NCBI GenBank assembly: GCA_024637015.1
Contig: JAGXGE010000004.1
Coordinates: forward strand, 124,001 to 188,000
Direction: 5' to 3'
DNA: 64,000 bases
DNA from: Aequorivita sp.
GTDB taxonomy: Bacteria; Bacteroidota; Bacteroidia; Flavobacteriales; Flavobacteriaceae
Positions 16,059 to 25,071 of the stretch are shown in pieces. The position numbers and the translations under genes were made by a program. Below the pieces are notes generated by a model. That model saw only the letters and a list, made by a program, of their open reading frames with translations. It had not been told where the DNA came from and did not search any database. The number at the start of each line of letters is the position of its first letter. Positions within the stretch are counted from its first letter, which is position 1.

Positions 16059-16970
16059 ATGGAGAAAGAAATTTTAATCAAAAAATGGTTAAATAACGAA
16101 TTGAACGACTCTGAAAAAGAGGCGTTCGGCAAGCTTGATGATTTCGAAATCAACCAAGCAATTGTTGATAATGCTGAATATTTTAAAGCATCACATTTTT
16201 CAGAAATAGATGATTTTGAAGTGTTTAAAAAAAGATATAATTCCTATAACAAGCCAATAAAAAAATTAACCTGGCTAAACCCGTTATTGAGAATTGCAAG
16301 TGTTTTAGTGATAGGGTTCGGATTGTATTTTACATTTCTCCATAATAGTATAACTCAAGTAAAGACGGTAGCAGGCGAAAAGATTACGGTAGAATTACCT
16401 GATACATCAGAAGTAGTAATAAATGCGCTTTCAAGTATTCAGTACAACGCAAAAAAGTGGGATGAAAAAAGATCACTCCAACTTGATGGCGAGGCTTATT
16501 TTAAAGTAGCCAAAGGGAAAAAATTTGATGTGGTCACAGAAAGTGGTGTTGTTACTGTAGTGGGAACGCAGTTCAATGTAAAGCAACGCCCCAACTTTTT
16601 TGAGGTGAAATGTTTTGAGGGAAAAGTAAATGTTGTTTCAGATACAATCAAAAGAATGTTGTATCCTGGGCAAACTTTCCGCATTTCAAATCACAAATTT
16701 TCTGAAGGAACAACAAATTCTACAACTCCAAAATGGGCAGCTAATATGAGTGATTTTGAATCGGTTCCATTTAAAGAAGTTTTGGCGGAGATGGAGCGTC
16801 AATACAATATTAAAATAATAAACAAAAATGTGAATGTTGATAGGTTGTTTACCGGAGGTTTCGTTCACCATAATTTAGAAAATGCCCTTATTTCCATAAC
16901 GCAACCTATGAATATGACGTATGAATTGAGTTCATCAAATCGAGTTATAATTCGTGGAAAAAACAATTAG
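16059..16970 (+). CDS. FecR-type anti-sigma factor
   Basis: 303 residues. The N-terminal cytoplasmic part (1-75) holds the sigma, a single TM segment at about residues 79-95 (ASVLVIGFGLYFTFL) crosses the inner membrane, and the periplasmic part contains the FecR domain (about 100-205: TVAGEKITVELPDTSEVVINA, then GEAYFKVAKG). A C-terminal DUF4974-like domain (about 230-300: FKEVLAEMERQYNIKI) is the receptor-facing piece in Bacteroidota. Its 3' end overlaps the receptor gene by 17 nt, so the two are translationally linked. Confidence 0.93.
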   Translation: MEKEILIKKWLNNELNDSEKEAFGKLDDFEINQAIVDNAEYFKASHFSEIDDFEVFKKRYNSYNKPIKKLTWLNPLLRIASVLVIGFGLYFTFLHNSITQVKTVAGEKITVELPDTSEVVINALSSIQYNAKKWDEKRSLQLDGEAYFKVAKGKKFDVVTESGVVTVVGTQFNVKQRPNFFEVKCFEGKVNVVSDTIKRMLYPGQTFRISNHKFSEGTTNSTTPKWAANMSDFESVPFKEVLAEMERQYNIKIINKNVNVDRLFTGGFVHHNLENALISITQPMNMTYELSSSNRVIIRGKNN

Positions 16971-19455
16971 GAGATTCGTTTTATTTTTTGCTTTAATATT
17001 CTCTTTAAGCGGTTTTGCTCAAGAGAAGGAATCTCTTGCTTCAATAATTGTAACCCTTCAGAAAAAACACAACATTCAGTTTAACTATGCAGAGGATCTT
17101 ATTGCGGAATTATTTCTGAAACTACCACCAGTAGATATTTCGCTAGAAGAATCATTGCAATATATAGAAAAAAACAGCAACCTATCATTCACAAAAATGA
17201 ACGATACTCTTGTTTTGGTAAAACAAAAAGAGACTCGATTTCTTTGCGGATACATTAGAGATAAAGAAACTGCAAAACCCTTAATATCTGCTACCATTCA
17301 AAACAAAAAAAATTATGCGGTTAGTGATGAAAATGGTTTTTTTCAATTAAAACTCGAAAATGAAGACGAAATAATAAGCATTCGTTTTTTGGGATATAAG
17401 AGCCTTGACAGACCATTGAAAGATTTTAATAGAGGTAAATGCAATGAAATTCTTCTTCTTCCAAATTTTCAGGCTCTACCCGAGGTATTGGTTTCCAATT
17501 ATATTACTACGGGCATCAATAAAATAAGCGATGGTTCATTTGTAATAGATTTTTCAGACTTCGGAATTTTACCCGGGGTTATAGACAGTGATGTTCTTCA
17601 GGCAGTACAGGCTTTTCCAGGAATTCAGAGTATTAATGAAACTGTTTCTAACATCAATATACGGGGTGGTACTCATGACCAAAATTTAATAATGTGGGAT
17701 GGAATAAAAATGTACCAATCCGGTCATTTTTTTGGTCTAATCTCAATGTATAACCCACAAATTACGCAGAAAGTTTCTGTTCTAAAAAACGGAACTGGCG
17801 TTTCATATACTGATGGCGTTTCGGGAACTATCGCAATGCATACCAGTGAAGAACTAACTAAAGATTTTAATGCAAATGTGGGTTTGAATTTGATAGATGC
17901 AAATGCTTTTGTCGACCTTCCCATTGGGGAAAAATCATCACTTCAAATTGCTGGCCGTAAAGCCCTAAGTGATTATTTTAAAACTCCAACCTATAATGAA
18001 TTTTTCGATAGAATTTCCCAAAATACAGAAGTTCAAAATAACATTGGAAATACTATAAATTCTGATAAAACTTTTGATTTTTATGATGCTTCCTTGCGGT
18101 GGATCTATCAAATAAGTGATAAGGATATACTCCGTGTCAATTTCATAAATGTATCCAACAATTTGGAATTTAATGAAAATGCCTTCATTAACAATGAGCA
18201 AAAGTCTCGGGAAAGTAGTCTGTCACAAAACAGTATTGCGGGCGCCATTTATTACAGTCACCATTGGAACAATAGCTTACAAACCACGTTCGAAGGATAT
18301 GAAACAGATTATAAATTGAAAGCCGTAAACGAGAATGTATTGGAAACTCAGCGTTTTCTGCAAGAAAATGCAGTTTCCGAAACAAGTTTAAAATTAAAAT
18401 TGAATTATAAGTTCGATGAAAAATTCGATTTGTTGGGTGGGTATCAATTTGCGGAAACGAAAATAACTAATCTCGACGATGTTGACGATCCACTTTTTCG
18501 CTCTTTGGTTTCTGAAGTAGTGCGAAACCATAGTGCTTTTTCCGAATTAGGTTTCAAATCGGTGAGTAAGAATACAAATATTAAGGGCGGGGTTCGTCTT
18601 AATTATATTGATAAGTTTAAAAAAACATTATTGGAACCTCGCTTAAGTTTTACCCAACGGTTTCTTGAAAATTTCACTTTTGAAATATTGGGAGAGTTTA
18701 AAAATCAATACACCTCGCAGATTATAAATTTTCAGAATGATTTTTTGGGAATTGAAAAACGTAGATGGCAATTATCTAATAATAAAGATATACCCATTAT
18801 TAGGAGTAAACAATTTTCGGTTGGAATAAACTTTACAAATAACGGTTGGCTTATGAGCACTGAAGGCTATTACAAATATGTTGATGGAATTACTACCCAG
18901 AGTCAAGGATTTCTGAATCAATATGAATTTTCAAAATTCACCGGAAGTTACGATGTTAAGGGTTTGGACGTGTTGTTAAGAAAGAAAGTGAGCGAATTTA
19001 ATTTTTGGCTAAGTTATTCGTTTATGGACAATCAATATACTTTTACTGATTTGCAGCCTAATGTTTTTCCTAGCAATCTTGATATTACCCACGCCATTAC
19101 TTTTGGCACAGCTTATTCCTTAAAAAATTTAAAAATATCAGCGAGTTTCAATTGGCATTCAGGAAAACCAAGTACTTCACCTGTGATAGGTGATGAAATT
19201 TTGAACAATGAAATTAATTATACCACTTCCAATAGCTCTCGTCTGCAAAATTACATGCGGATCGATCTTTCTGCTCGCTATAATTTTAATATTACCAAAA
19301 AAATAAAAGCAGATGCGGGCATATCCATTTGGAATATTTTAGACAGAGAAAACGAAATCAATAATTTCTATCATGTGGACAATGAAGAGGTTATTGAAAC
19401 CCAGCAACGTTCATTGGGTATTACCCCAAATGCAGGGTTACGGGTCTACTTCTAA
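16954..19455 (+). CDS. TonB-dependent receptor with STN signalling domain
   Basis: 833 residues, start GTG at 16954 inside the end of the anti-sigma gene. A signal peptide (to SGFAQ, residue 23) is followed by an STN domain (about 30-88), a carboxypeptidase-like regulatory domain (about 92-165, YIRDKETAKPLISATI), a plug (about 180-310, INIRGGTHDQNLIMWDGIK) and a 22-strand barrel to the end. The STN domain contacts the anti-sigma in FecA-type systems, so the receptor both imports a ligand and signals its presence. There is no SusD partner, which argues against a glycan; a metal chelate or peptide is possible. A terminator follows at 19500-19538. Confidence 0.9.
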   Translation: MEKTIRRFVLFFALIFSLSGFAQEKESLASIIVTLQKKHNIQFNYAEDLIAELFLKLPPVDISLEESLQYIEKNSNLSFTKMNDTLVLVKQKETRFLCGYIRDKETAKPLISATIQNKKNYAVSDENGFFQLKLENEDEIISIRFLGYKSLDRPLKDFNRGKCNEILLLPNFQALPEVLVSNYITTGINKISDGSFVIDFSDFGILPGVIDSDVLQAVQAFPGIQSINETVSNINIRGGTHDQNLIMWDGIKMYQSGHFFGLISMYNPQITQKVSVLKNGTGVSYTDGVSGTIAMHTSEELTKDFNANVGLNLIDANAFVDLPIGEKSSLQIAGRKALSDYFKTPTYNEFFDRISQNTEVQNNIGNTINSDKTFDFYDASLRWIYQISDKDILRVNFINVSNNLEFNENAFINNEQKSRESSLSQNSIAGAIYYSHHWNNSLQTTFEGYETDYKLKAVNENVLETQRFLQENAVSETSLKLKLNYKFDEKFDLLGGYQFAETKITNLDDVDDPLFRSLVSEVVRNHSAFSELGFKSVSKNTNIKGGVRLNYIDKFKKTLLEPRLSFTQRFLENFTFEILGEFKNQYTSQIINFQNDFLGIEKRRWQLSNNKDIPIIRSKQFSVGINFTNNGWLMSTEGYYKYVDGITTQSQGFLNQYEFSKFTGSYDVKGLDVLLRKKVSEFNFWLSYSFMDNQYTFTDLQPNVFPSNLDITHAITFGTAYSLKNLKISASFNWHSGKPSTSPVIGDEILNNEINYTTSNSSRLQNYMRIDLSARYNFNITKKIKADAGISIWNILDRENEINNFYHVDNEEVIETQQRSLGITPNAGLRVYF

Positions 19456-19499
19456 TAACGGCCAAAACTTTCGAAACACAAACCTTAATTTTTAATTAA

Positions 19500-19538
19500 A
19501 ACTAGCTACTTAATTATTTTAGTAGCTGGTTTTTTTTA
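19500..19538 (+). terminator. Intrinsic terminator after the TonB receptor
   Basis: An 11-bp stem with one G-T pair (AACTAGCTACT 19500-19510 with AGTAGCTGGTT 19521-19531) is followed by a T run. Confidence 0.88.
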
Positions 19539-19563
19539 ACTTTATGAGGTAGTAAAACAAATC

Positions 19564-21027
19564 ATGCTAAAACAACAATTAAACTTTAAACTTTCTCAGA
19601 AATTATCGCCTCAGCAGATTCAGCTGATGAAGATGATACAACTGCCTACACAAGCTTTTGAGCAGCGTATTTCTCAGGAATTAGAGGAAAACCCAGCCTT
19701 GGAGGGTGGAAAAGAGGAAAGTGAAGACTTTGATGATGAATTTAACAACGATGAGTTTGATGATAATTATGACGAAGGGAATGAAGTAATAGAAACGGAT
19801 ATAAACGTTGACGATTACTTAAGCGACGACGAAGTGCCAAGCTACAAGCTTTCCGCAAACAACTACAGTGCGGATGACGAAGAACGGCAAATGCCGTATG
19901 CCGCTGGAACTTCATTCACTCAACATTTGATGCAGCAATTGAGCACTTATCGGATGGACGAGGAGGAAGAGGAGATAGCGCACTTTTTGGTGGGCAGTGT
20001 TGATGAAAGCGGCTATATACGCCGCGAGCTTCAGGATATTGTTGATGATTTGGCTTTCACGCAAAATGTTTACACTACCGAAGATAAGGTTGAAAAAGTA
20101 TTGAAAATAGTTCAGGAATTGGACCCTGCCGGTGTGGCTGCGCGGGATCTCCAAGAGTCTTTATTGATTCAATTGGAGCGAAAAGAACAGAATCCCTCCG
20201 TTGCTTTGGCAATTGAAATTATAGAAGATTCTTTTGACCATTTTAGCAAAAAGCATTACAAAAAACTTATTCAAAAGTTTGATATTACTGAAGACCAACT
20301 GCGTGATGCCATTCACGAAATTGAAGGACTGAATCCAAAACCTGGCGGAACCTATTCGGGAAACAACAGAATTGTGGAACACGTAGTACCTGATTTTGCA
20401 ATAAAGATTATTGATGGCGAATTGGATTTAACCTTAAACGGAAGAAACGCTCCGGAACTTCATGTGAGCCACGATTATACAAATATGTTAAAGGGCTACA
20501 AAGAATCCAAAGACAAATCGAAAGCGCAGAAAGATGCGGTTATGTTCATAAAACAAAAGCTGGATGCTGCAAAGTGGTTTATAGATGCTATTAAACAACG
20601 CCAGCAAACGCTCTTTGTGACTATGAATGCAATTATGCACTATCAGGAAGAATTCTTTTTATCGGGTGATGAGCGAAAGCTGAGGCCCATGATACTGAAA
20701 GACATTGCAGATGAAATACATATGGATATTTCAACGGTTTCGCGAGTTGCGAACAGCAAGTATGTGGACACACCCTACGGAACAAAGCTGATAAAGGATT
20801 TTTTCAGTGAGTCGATGAAAAACGACCAAGGGGAGGATGTTTCTACTAAAGAAATCAAGAAAATACTAGAAATTACCATTTCTGAAGAAAACAAAAGAAA
20901 GCCTCTAACTGATGATAAATTGGCGAAGATTTTATTGGAAAAGGGATACCCTATCGCGCGGCGCACTATTGCCAAGTATAGGGAACAATTAGACTTGCCC
21001 GTAGCACGGCTTAGAAAGGAAATTTGA
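19564..21027 (+). CDS. rpoN: RNA polymerase sigma-54 factor
   Basis: 487 residues. Region I (about 1-50) is the Gln/Leu-rich activator-interacting segment (LNFKLSQKLSPQQIQLMKMIQL), region II (about 55-115) is acidic, the core-binding region spans about 120-300, and region III ends in the diagnostic RpoN box ARRTIAKYRE (about residues 465-474). It recognises -24/-12 promoters and needs AAA+ enhancer-binding proteins, none of which lie nearby. Its TGA stop overlaps the ATG of the downstream membrane protein gene. A possible -7 element (TAACTTTA) lies at 19537-19544. Confidence 0.97.
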   Translation: MLKQQLNFKLSQKLSPQQIQLMKMIQLPTQAFEQRISQELEENPALEGGKEESEDFDDEFNNDEFDDNYDEGNEVIETDINVDDYLSDDEVPSYKLSANNYSADDEERQMPYAAGTSFTQHLMQQLSTYRMDEEEEEIAHFLVGSVDESGYIRRELQDIVDDLAFTQNVYTTEDKVEKVLKIVQELDPAGVAARDLQESLLIQLERKEQNPSVALAIEIIEDSFDHFSKKHYKKLIQKFDITEDQLRDAIHEIEGLNPKPGGTYSGNNRIVEHVVPDFAIKIIDGELDLTLNGRNAPELHVSHDYTNMLKGYKESKDKSKAQKDAVMFIKQKLDAAKWFIDAIKQRQQTLFVTMNAIMHYQEEFFLSGDERKLRPMILKDIADEIHMDISTVSRVANSKYVDTPYGTKLIKDFFSESMKNDQGEDVSTKEIKKILEITISEENKRKPLTDDKLAKILLEKGYPIARRTIAKYREQLDLPVARLRKEI

Positions 21028-21632
21028 TGAGACTATTTCTTAAAGCTGCTTCCTATATTTTTCACCCGCTGTTGATGCCACTTTTGGGCACCATAATTTA
21101 TTTTATAGTTACACCGCGATATCTTGATCTTCAATTAGTTCGCGTAAATATTTTTGCCATTGTAATTATAACTATTTTCATTCCTATTGTTATATTTTTT
21201 CTTCTAAAAAATTTAGGGGCTGTTGAAACAATTTATTTAAAGGAAGTGAAAGAACGCAAGTTCCCGTTAATGATTCAATGCATTCTCTTACTGCTTATTA
21301 TTAAAATGGTTTTTGATCCCTATGAAGACCCTGAACTGTACAATTTTTTTATCGGTATTGTTTTTTCAGCATTCAGTGCATTAGTGATGGTGTTTTTTAA
21401 ACTGAAAGTGAGTTTGCACCAAATGGGTGTTGCGAGTATTTTAATGTTTATTATTGGATTAAGTGCCCATTTCAAAATAAACCTACTTATCTCTATCAGT
21501 TTTTTTTTATTTGTGAATGGTTGGGTGGCATCTTCCAGATTAGAAGATGATTCGCATACGTATCCAGAACTTGGCATTGGTATATTATTGGGAGCATTGC
21601 CACAGTTGATTCTTTTCAATAATTGGCTATAG
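21027..21632 (+). CDS. Polytopic inner-membrane protein, function unknown
   Basis: 201 residues with about six hydrophobic helices (near residues 10-30, 40-60, 85-100, 110-128, 135-150 and 155-170). I do not recognise a catalytic motif, although the arrangement of a few polar loops (HPLLMPLLGT, then LEDDSHTYPELGIG) recalls small PAP2-like phosphatases without their full signature. The start is ATG 21027, overlapping the rpoN stop (TGATG); this tight coupling to rpoN recurs in Flavobacteriia as far as I recall. Its last 6 nt overlap the convergent porin-like gene. Confidence 0.6.
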   Translation: MRLFLKAASYIFHPLLMPLLGTIIYFIVTPRYLDLQLVRVNIFAIVIITIFIPIVIFFLLKNLGAVETIYLKEVKERKFPLMIQCILLLLIIKMVFDPYEDPELYNFFIGIVFSAFSALVMVFFKLKVSLHQMGVASILMFIIGLSAHFKINLLISISFFLFVNGWVASSRLEDDSHTYPELGIGILLGALPQLILFNNWL

Positions 21633-22328
21633 AATATAAAACATTAAACCTACTTTAAGGGTTCGGAAATCCACTTTTTCTCCATCTGTTGTTACTGCAT
21701 CTTTGAAGAAAGGATTGATACTATAAGAGGCAAAAAAATTAAAGGTATTATACCCCAAACTTAGGGTAGCAGCCATGCGAAGTGGATCAAACTCAGGAAT
21801 TTTTGTTTGGTTAACGTTGTTTCCAGATTGTTTAAATGTTGCTTTATACCAATATGCATATCCAACCCTAAAGCCGGCATAAACTCTCCAGAACTTATAG
21901 CTTGTTGGGGTAGAGTTTCGCCATCTAAACTCAATAGGGGCTTCTATTACAGCCGTATTAAAACGATTCCGTGTGTAATCAACATTATTTAAAACTCGGA
22001 AAATTGTTTCATTATTAGATGTTTCGCCTATAAAAAGGTTTTGTCCAAATTGATCTATAGAAATCCCACCTCCAATAGCGATGGCAATAGTTCGTTTTTT
22101 ATTAATGGGCATATCGCGTAAAAATCCAAGCTGAAATCCTCCGGAAAGTCCTCGAATGTTTGCTCCCGAAGGAAGGTTTAAGAGTACGTTATAGGTAACA
22201 CCTACATAAAACTGATCTTCTCTATATAATGAATCAGCCACAACGGGCTGAATGGTATCTTGGGCTATGCCACTAAAGGAAACAAAACCTAAAAGCAAAA
22301 CAACACAGAATTTAAACACTTTTTGCAT
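21627..22328 (-). CDS. Porin-family outer-membrane beta-barrel protein
   Basis: 233 residues from the ATG at 22328, which gives a clean signal peptide (MQKVFKFCVVLLLGFVSFSG, cleavage near AQ). The rest is an eight-stranded type barrel (OMP_b-brl_2/PorT-like), with VIEAPIEFRWRNSTPTSYKF and RVYAGFRVGYAYWY in the middle and a C-terminal TLKVGLMFYIL strand. It is called porin family or PorT family in many genomes, but it lacks the specific features of the T9SS protein PorT/SprT that I remember, so I do not use that name. It is convergent with the rpoN-linked membrane protein and separated from exbD by a terminator. Confidence 0.7.
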   Translation of the reverse strand: MQKVFKFCVVLLLGFVSFSGIAQDTIQPVVADSLYREDQFYVGVTYNVLLNLPSGANIRGLSGGFQLGFLRDMPINKKRTIAIAIGGGISIDQFGQNLFIGETSNNETIFRVLNNVDYTRNRFNTAVIEAPIEFRWRNSTPTSYKFWRVYAGFRVGYAYWYKATFKQSGNNVNQTKIPEFDPLRMAATLSLGYNTFNFFASYSINPFFKDAVTTDGEKVDFRTLKVGLMFYIL

Positions 22329-22362
22329 ACCTATAAAGATAAATGTATTTTCAGAATAAGCG

Positions 22363-22403
22363 AAAAAAAAACGCCTTGATCCCAAAACCTAGGAGCAAGG
22401 CGC
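22363..22403 (-). terminator. Terminator of the exbD operon (minus strand)
   Basis: On the minus strand the stem GCGCCTTG...CAAGGCG (22372-22378 with 22396-22402) is followed by nine T residues. Confidence 0.88.
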
Positions 22404-22425
22404 TTTCAATATAAAATCGATTAGT

Positions 22426-22899
22426 CTATTGGTTTATTTCATTTCCAGGAGTTGTAATATATATAATCTTCAACATATTAAGATCACGCAATTCCTGTTT
22501 AATGTCTGTTACCATTCCAGTATTTGTTTTTTCATCAACTTTCAGGGCTACCATTACCTTATCCTGTAGCTCAGGAAGCAGTTTTTGACGTGCTTCGGTT
22601 AATGCAAATTTAATATTGGTAATATCTGTATATTTATCGCCAATCTGTATTTTGGGCTCTGAACCATATTTGTCCACATATCTGGAACTTGGTTTTCCTG
22701 CATAAATATATACAGAGCGGTCTTTTTTCAATTTCTCAACCTGATCTGCTTTTGGCAATTTGTTCTGAACAAGCAAATTGTCATCGCGCAATACAGTTAC
22801 TACCATAAAAAAGAATAATAACATAAATACGATATCTGGAAGAGACGCTGTGCTTACCGGAGGTAATTCGTTGCTTTTTTTCTTTGTGAATTTTGACAT
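22426..22899 (-). CDS. exbD: Biopolymer transport protein ExbD (second copy)
   Basis: 157 residues. One N-terminal TM helix (about 20-38) carries the essential membrane Asp22 in SLPDIVFMLLFFFMV, followed by a periplasmic domain. ExbD and ExbB form the proton-driven motor that energises TonB, and so the TonB receptors encoded at 16954 and 57269. It lies 10 nt downstream of the first exbD in the order exbB, membrane protein, exbD, exbD. No tonB gene is seen in the window. Confidence 0.92.
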   Translation of the reverse strand: MSKFTKKKSNELPPVSTASLPDIVFMLLFFFMVVTVLRDDNLLVQNKLPKADQVEKLKKDRSVYIYAGKPSSRYVDKYGSEPKIQIGDKYTDITNIKFALTEARQKLLPELQDKVMVALKVDEKTNTGMVTDIKQELRDLNMLKIIYITTPGNEINQ

Positions 22900-22909
22900 A
22901 CTGTTATTG

Positions 22910-23536
22910 TTATTGTCCAGATTTTTTAGGTTCTGCTTCAGAGAGTTTTAAAGGAAATAATTTTTGAACTTCTTCTAATTGTTTCTGAAGTGCTTCTTTG
23001 GTTGCTTCCCCTTTTATTTTTCCTTCATTAAGATCTTTGGTCTTTTCGGTAAACTTCCATCCATAAAGTCTTTGTGACTCTCTATCTCTTAAAAAATTAT
23101 ATGCTGCAACCAATTCATTCTGTACAGCAATATACATTTTATAGGAAGTAAGCCTGTCGTTCTGAACAGAAATAACAGCCTTATCTGGGTTGTCTGAAGA
23201 TTCCGGGTTTCTTCTCCCTTTACAATAGTTGCAATATTCTGGGCTTCCAGAAGGAGCTCCTCCGTTATCAAGAAAAGTAATCGCAGCCTGACGAAGATCT
23301 TTTAGCTCCATCAGTTTTTCTTCAACCAATAATTGATCGTTTCGGTTCACATTTACTATGAACAGGTTTTTCTCTTTTATTTTTGGCGGGTCAACAATAT
23401 CTTCCTTTGGTGGCAACTGTCTCGCGATACCCTTGTCCTTTTCAATAGTTGTTGTAACCAAGAAAAAGATAAGCAGTAGGAAAGCGATGTCCGCCATAGA
23501 CCCTGCGTTTACTTCAGGTGTTGCTCTTCTTGCCAT
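22910..23536 (-). CDS. exbD: Biopolymer transport protein ExbD with Cys-containing insert
   Basis: 208 residues, longer than typical ExbD (about 140). The TM helix (14-30) has the essential Asp16 (SMADIAFLLLIFF). The periplasmic domain has an insert near residues 92-117 with the CxxC pair Cys102/Cys105 (SPEYCNYCKGRRN), and a charged C-terminal tail (about 165-208) rich in Lys/Glu. Its stop is 10 nt before the second exbD and its ATG overlaps the stop of the upstream membrane protein gene by one base. The role is the same proton-channel motor, but the CxxC insert could form a disulphide or bind a metal. Confidence 0.9.
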   Translation of the reverse strand: MARRATPEVNAGSMADIAFLLLIFFLVTTTIEKDKGIARQLPPKEDIVDPPKIKEKNLFIVNVNRNDQLLVEEKLMELKDLRQAAITFLDNGGAPSGSPEYCNYCKGRRNPESSDNPDKAVISVQNDRLTSYKMYIAVQNELVAAYNFLRDRESQRLYGWKFTEKTKDLNEGKIKGEATKEALQKQLEEVQKLFPLKLSEAEPKKSGQ

Positions 23537-23961
23537 TATTTTGTTACTTTTTTAATTCCGCCAAAAACCATTGCGCCTACAGCTAATAATGCTAATATAT
23601 AAAAAGCATACAATCCTGTTCCCACCCATTTTGAGCTGCTAGCCGAAAGCATTTTGCCTTCTTGCATAGTCATTGGGTTTCCCTCTGCCAATACGTAAGC
23701 GATTAATACAACAAGTAGAAAAGCCCCTACTGATATAAGCGTATTTTTGATGTTTCCTGAAAAAATTCCTTTTATTACAAAGAAGAGAACAAAAGCAATT
23801 GTAATAGCAAATGTAATATAAGCAATATACAAGAAACCATCAACTCCTTCGCCAGTTGCTATTACAACCTCATCACCTTTAGCGATGATCATTGCAAGAA
23901 AAATAACTCCCGCAATGCCAAGAAGCAACGCTACTATTTTTAAAATTTTATGTAATGCCAT
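23536..23961 (-). CDS. Four-helix membrane protein of the ExbBD operon
   Basis: 141 residues with about four TM helices (near 7-26, 43-65, 74-92 and 112-132) and no recognised domain. It sits between exbB (12 nt) and exbD (one-base overlap). The same small protein occupies this position in other Flavobacteriia ExbB-ExbD-ExbD clusters as far as I recall, so it is likely an accessory part of the TonB energising complex. Confidence 0.65.
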   Translation of the reverse strand: MALHKILKIVALLLGIAGVIFLAMIIAKGDEVVIATGEGVDGFLYIAYITFAITIAFVLFFVIKGIFSGNIKNTLISVGAFLLVVLIAYVLAEGNPMTMQEGKMLSASSSKWVGTGLYAFYILALLAVGAMVFGGIKKVTK

Positions 23962-23973
23962 CTTGTGGTTTGT

Positions 23974-24783
23974 TTAGATTTTGTTTTTTGTTTTGTAGTC
24001 GAACAACATATCGATCAGGGTAATGGAAGCATCTTCCATACTGTTAACGATACTATCAATTTTAGCGATAATATAGTTGTAGAAAACTTGAAGGATAATA
24101 GCCACGATCAAACCGAATACAGTTGTTAAAAGCGCCACTTTAATACCACCTGCCACAAGAGAAGGGTTCATATCTCCAGCCGCCTGGATTTTATCAAAGG
24201 CATCAATCATACCAATTACAGTACCCATGAAACCAAGCATCGGCGCCACTGCGATGAAAAGAGATATCCAAGAAACGTTCTTTTCAAGCTGACCCATTTG
24301 CACACCTCCGTAAGCTACAACTGCTTTTTCAGCAATGTCGATACCTTCGTGGGCGCGATCTAGACCTTGATAATAGATTGAGGCAACAGGACCCTTAGTG
24401 TTTCTGCAAACTTCTTTTGCAGCTTCAATACCGCCACTGTTCAATGCGTCTTCCACATCTTGAGCCAATTTTTGGGTATTAGTTGTAGAAAGATTAAGGT
24501 AGATAATTCTTTCAATAGCAATAGCCAATCCAAGAATTAAACACAATAGTACAATCCCCATAAAAGCAGGACCACCTTCCACGAAGCGTTCTTTCAGTAC
24601 TTGGTGAAAACTTTTTTCAGGTTCTGCTGCAGGAGCAGGTTCCTCTTGAATAATTGAAACTGTAGCTGCTGTTACCAGAGCCTGTGAACTGGTTGGCAAA
24701 GTTTGCGCTGTTGCAGCGTTCGCGTTTAATGTGCCTACAAAAACGATTGCGGCAACCGCCATAATAGAAAATAATTTTTTCAT
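23974..24783 (-). CDS. exbB: MotA/TolQ/ExbB proton channel protein
   Basis: 269 residues. An N-terminal signal-like helix (1-23) and a Pro/Ala/Glu-rich linker (to about residue 60) precede the ExbB core, with TM helices near 75-95, 170-190 and 205-230. The core holds the conserved GMIDAFDKIQAAGDMNPSLVAGGI loop and NVSWISLFIAVAPMLGFMGTVIGM. With the two ExbD proteins it forms the proton-driven motor for TonB-dependent transport. A plausible -7 element on the minus strand (TATCTTTA, 24820-24827) lies 37 nt upstream. Confidence 0.93.
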   Translation of the reverse strand: MKKLFSIMAVAAIVFVGTLNANAATAQTLPTSSQALVTAATVSIIQEEPAPAAEPEKSFHQVLKERFVEGGPAFMGIVLLCLILGLAIAIERIIYLNLSTTNTQKLAQDVEDALNSGGIEAAKEVCRNTKGPVASIYYQGLDRAHEGIDIAEKAVVAYGGVQMGQLEKNVSWISLFIAVAPMLGFMGTVIGMIDAFDKIQAAGDMNPSLVAGGIKVALLTTVFGLIVAIILQVFYNYIIAKIDSIVNSMEDASITLIDMLFDYKTKNKI

Positions 24784-24904
24784 TGCTATCGACTTAAAGT
24801 TTGTTTTTAGTTAAAGGTTTAAAGATATAAAATAATTTAGTTAATCTGCAAGAATATTAATTGACTCTCTTAAACGAGTATTATAATAATCTAAATGTTT
24901 ATCG

Positions 24905-24992
24905 CAGAGAGGAAGGGATTCGAACCCTCGATACGCTTGTGGCGTATACACACTTTCCAGGCGTGCGCCTTCGACCACTCGGCCACCTCTCT
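24905..24992 (-). tRNA. tRNA-Ser (anticodon GGA)
   Basis: On the minus strand the 88-nt cloverleaf starts AGAGAGGTGGCCGAGTGG and ends CCTCTCT plus discriminator G. The 7-bp acceptor stem is perfect, the T arm has GGTTCGAATCC, and the anticodon loop reads CTGGAAA, so the anticodon is GGA (codons UCC/UCU). The long variable arm (GTATACGCC...GGCGTATC-like) is typical of tRNA-Ser. The CCA end is not encoded. Confidence 0.95.
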
Positions 24993-25071
24993 ATTAATAT
25001 TAGCCATTTTTTGAATGGAGTGCCAAATATCACAAAAAAAATAACGCTATAAAATAATTTAGTGTGTTAAT

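Noticed and set aside
16954-19455. Calling the STN receptor a SusC-type glycan transporter
   Set aside because: No SusD or glycoside hydrolase gene is adjacent, and the STN plus FecI/FecR layout fits a ligand-sensing receptor of another kind.
21627-22328. Naming the porin-like protein PorT/SprT
   Set aside because: Only the general small-barrel family fits. The sequence segments do not match the T9SS PorT that I remember, and no T9SS machinery genes are adjacent.
24861-25052. Reading frame across 24861-25052 on the plus strand
   Set aside because: It runs antisense through the tRNA-Ser gene and has no protein-like composition.
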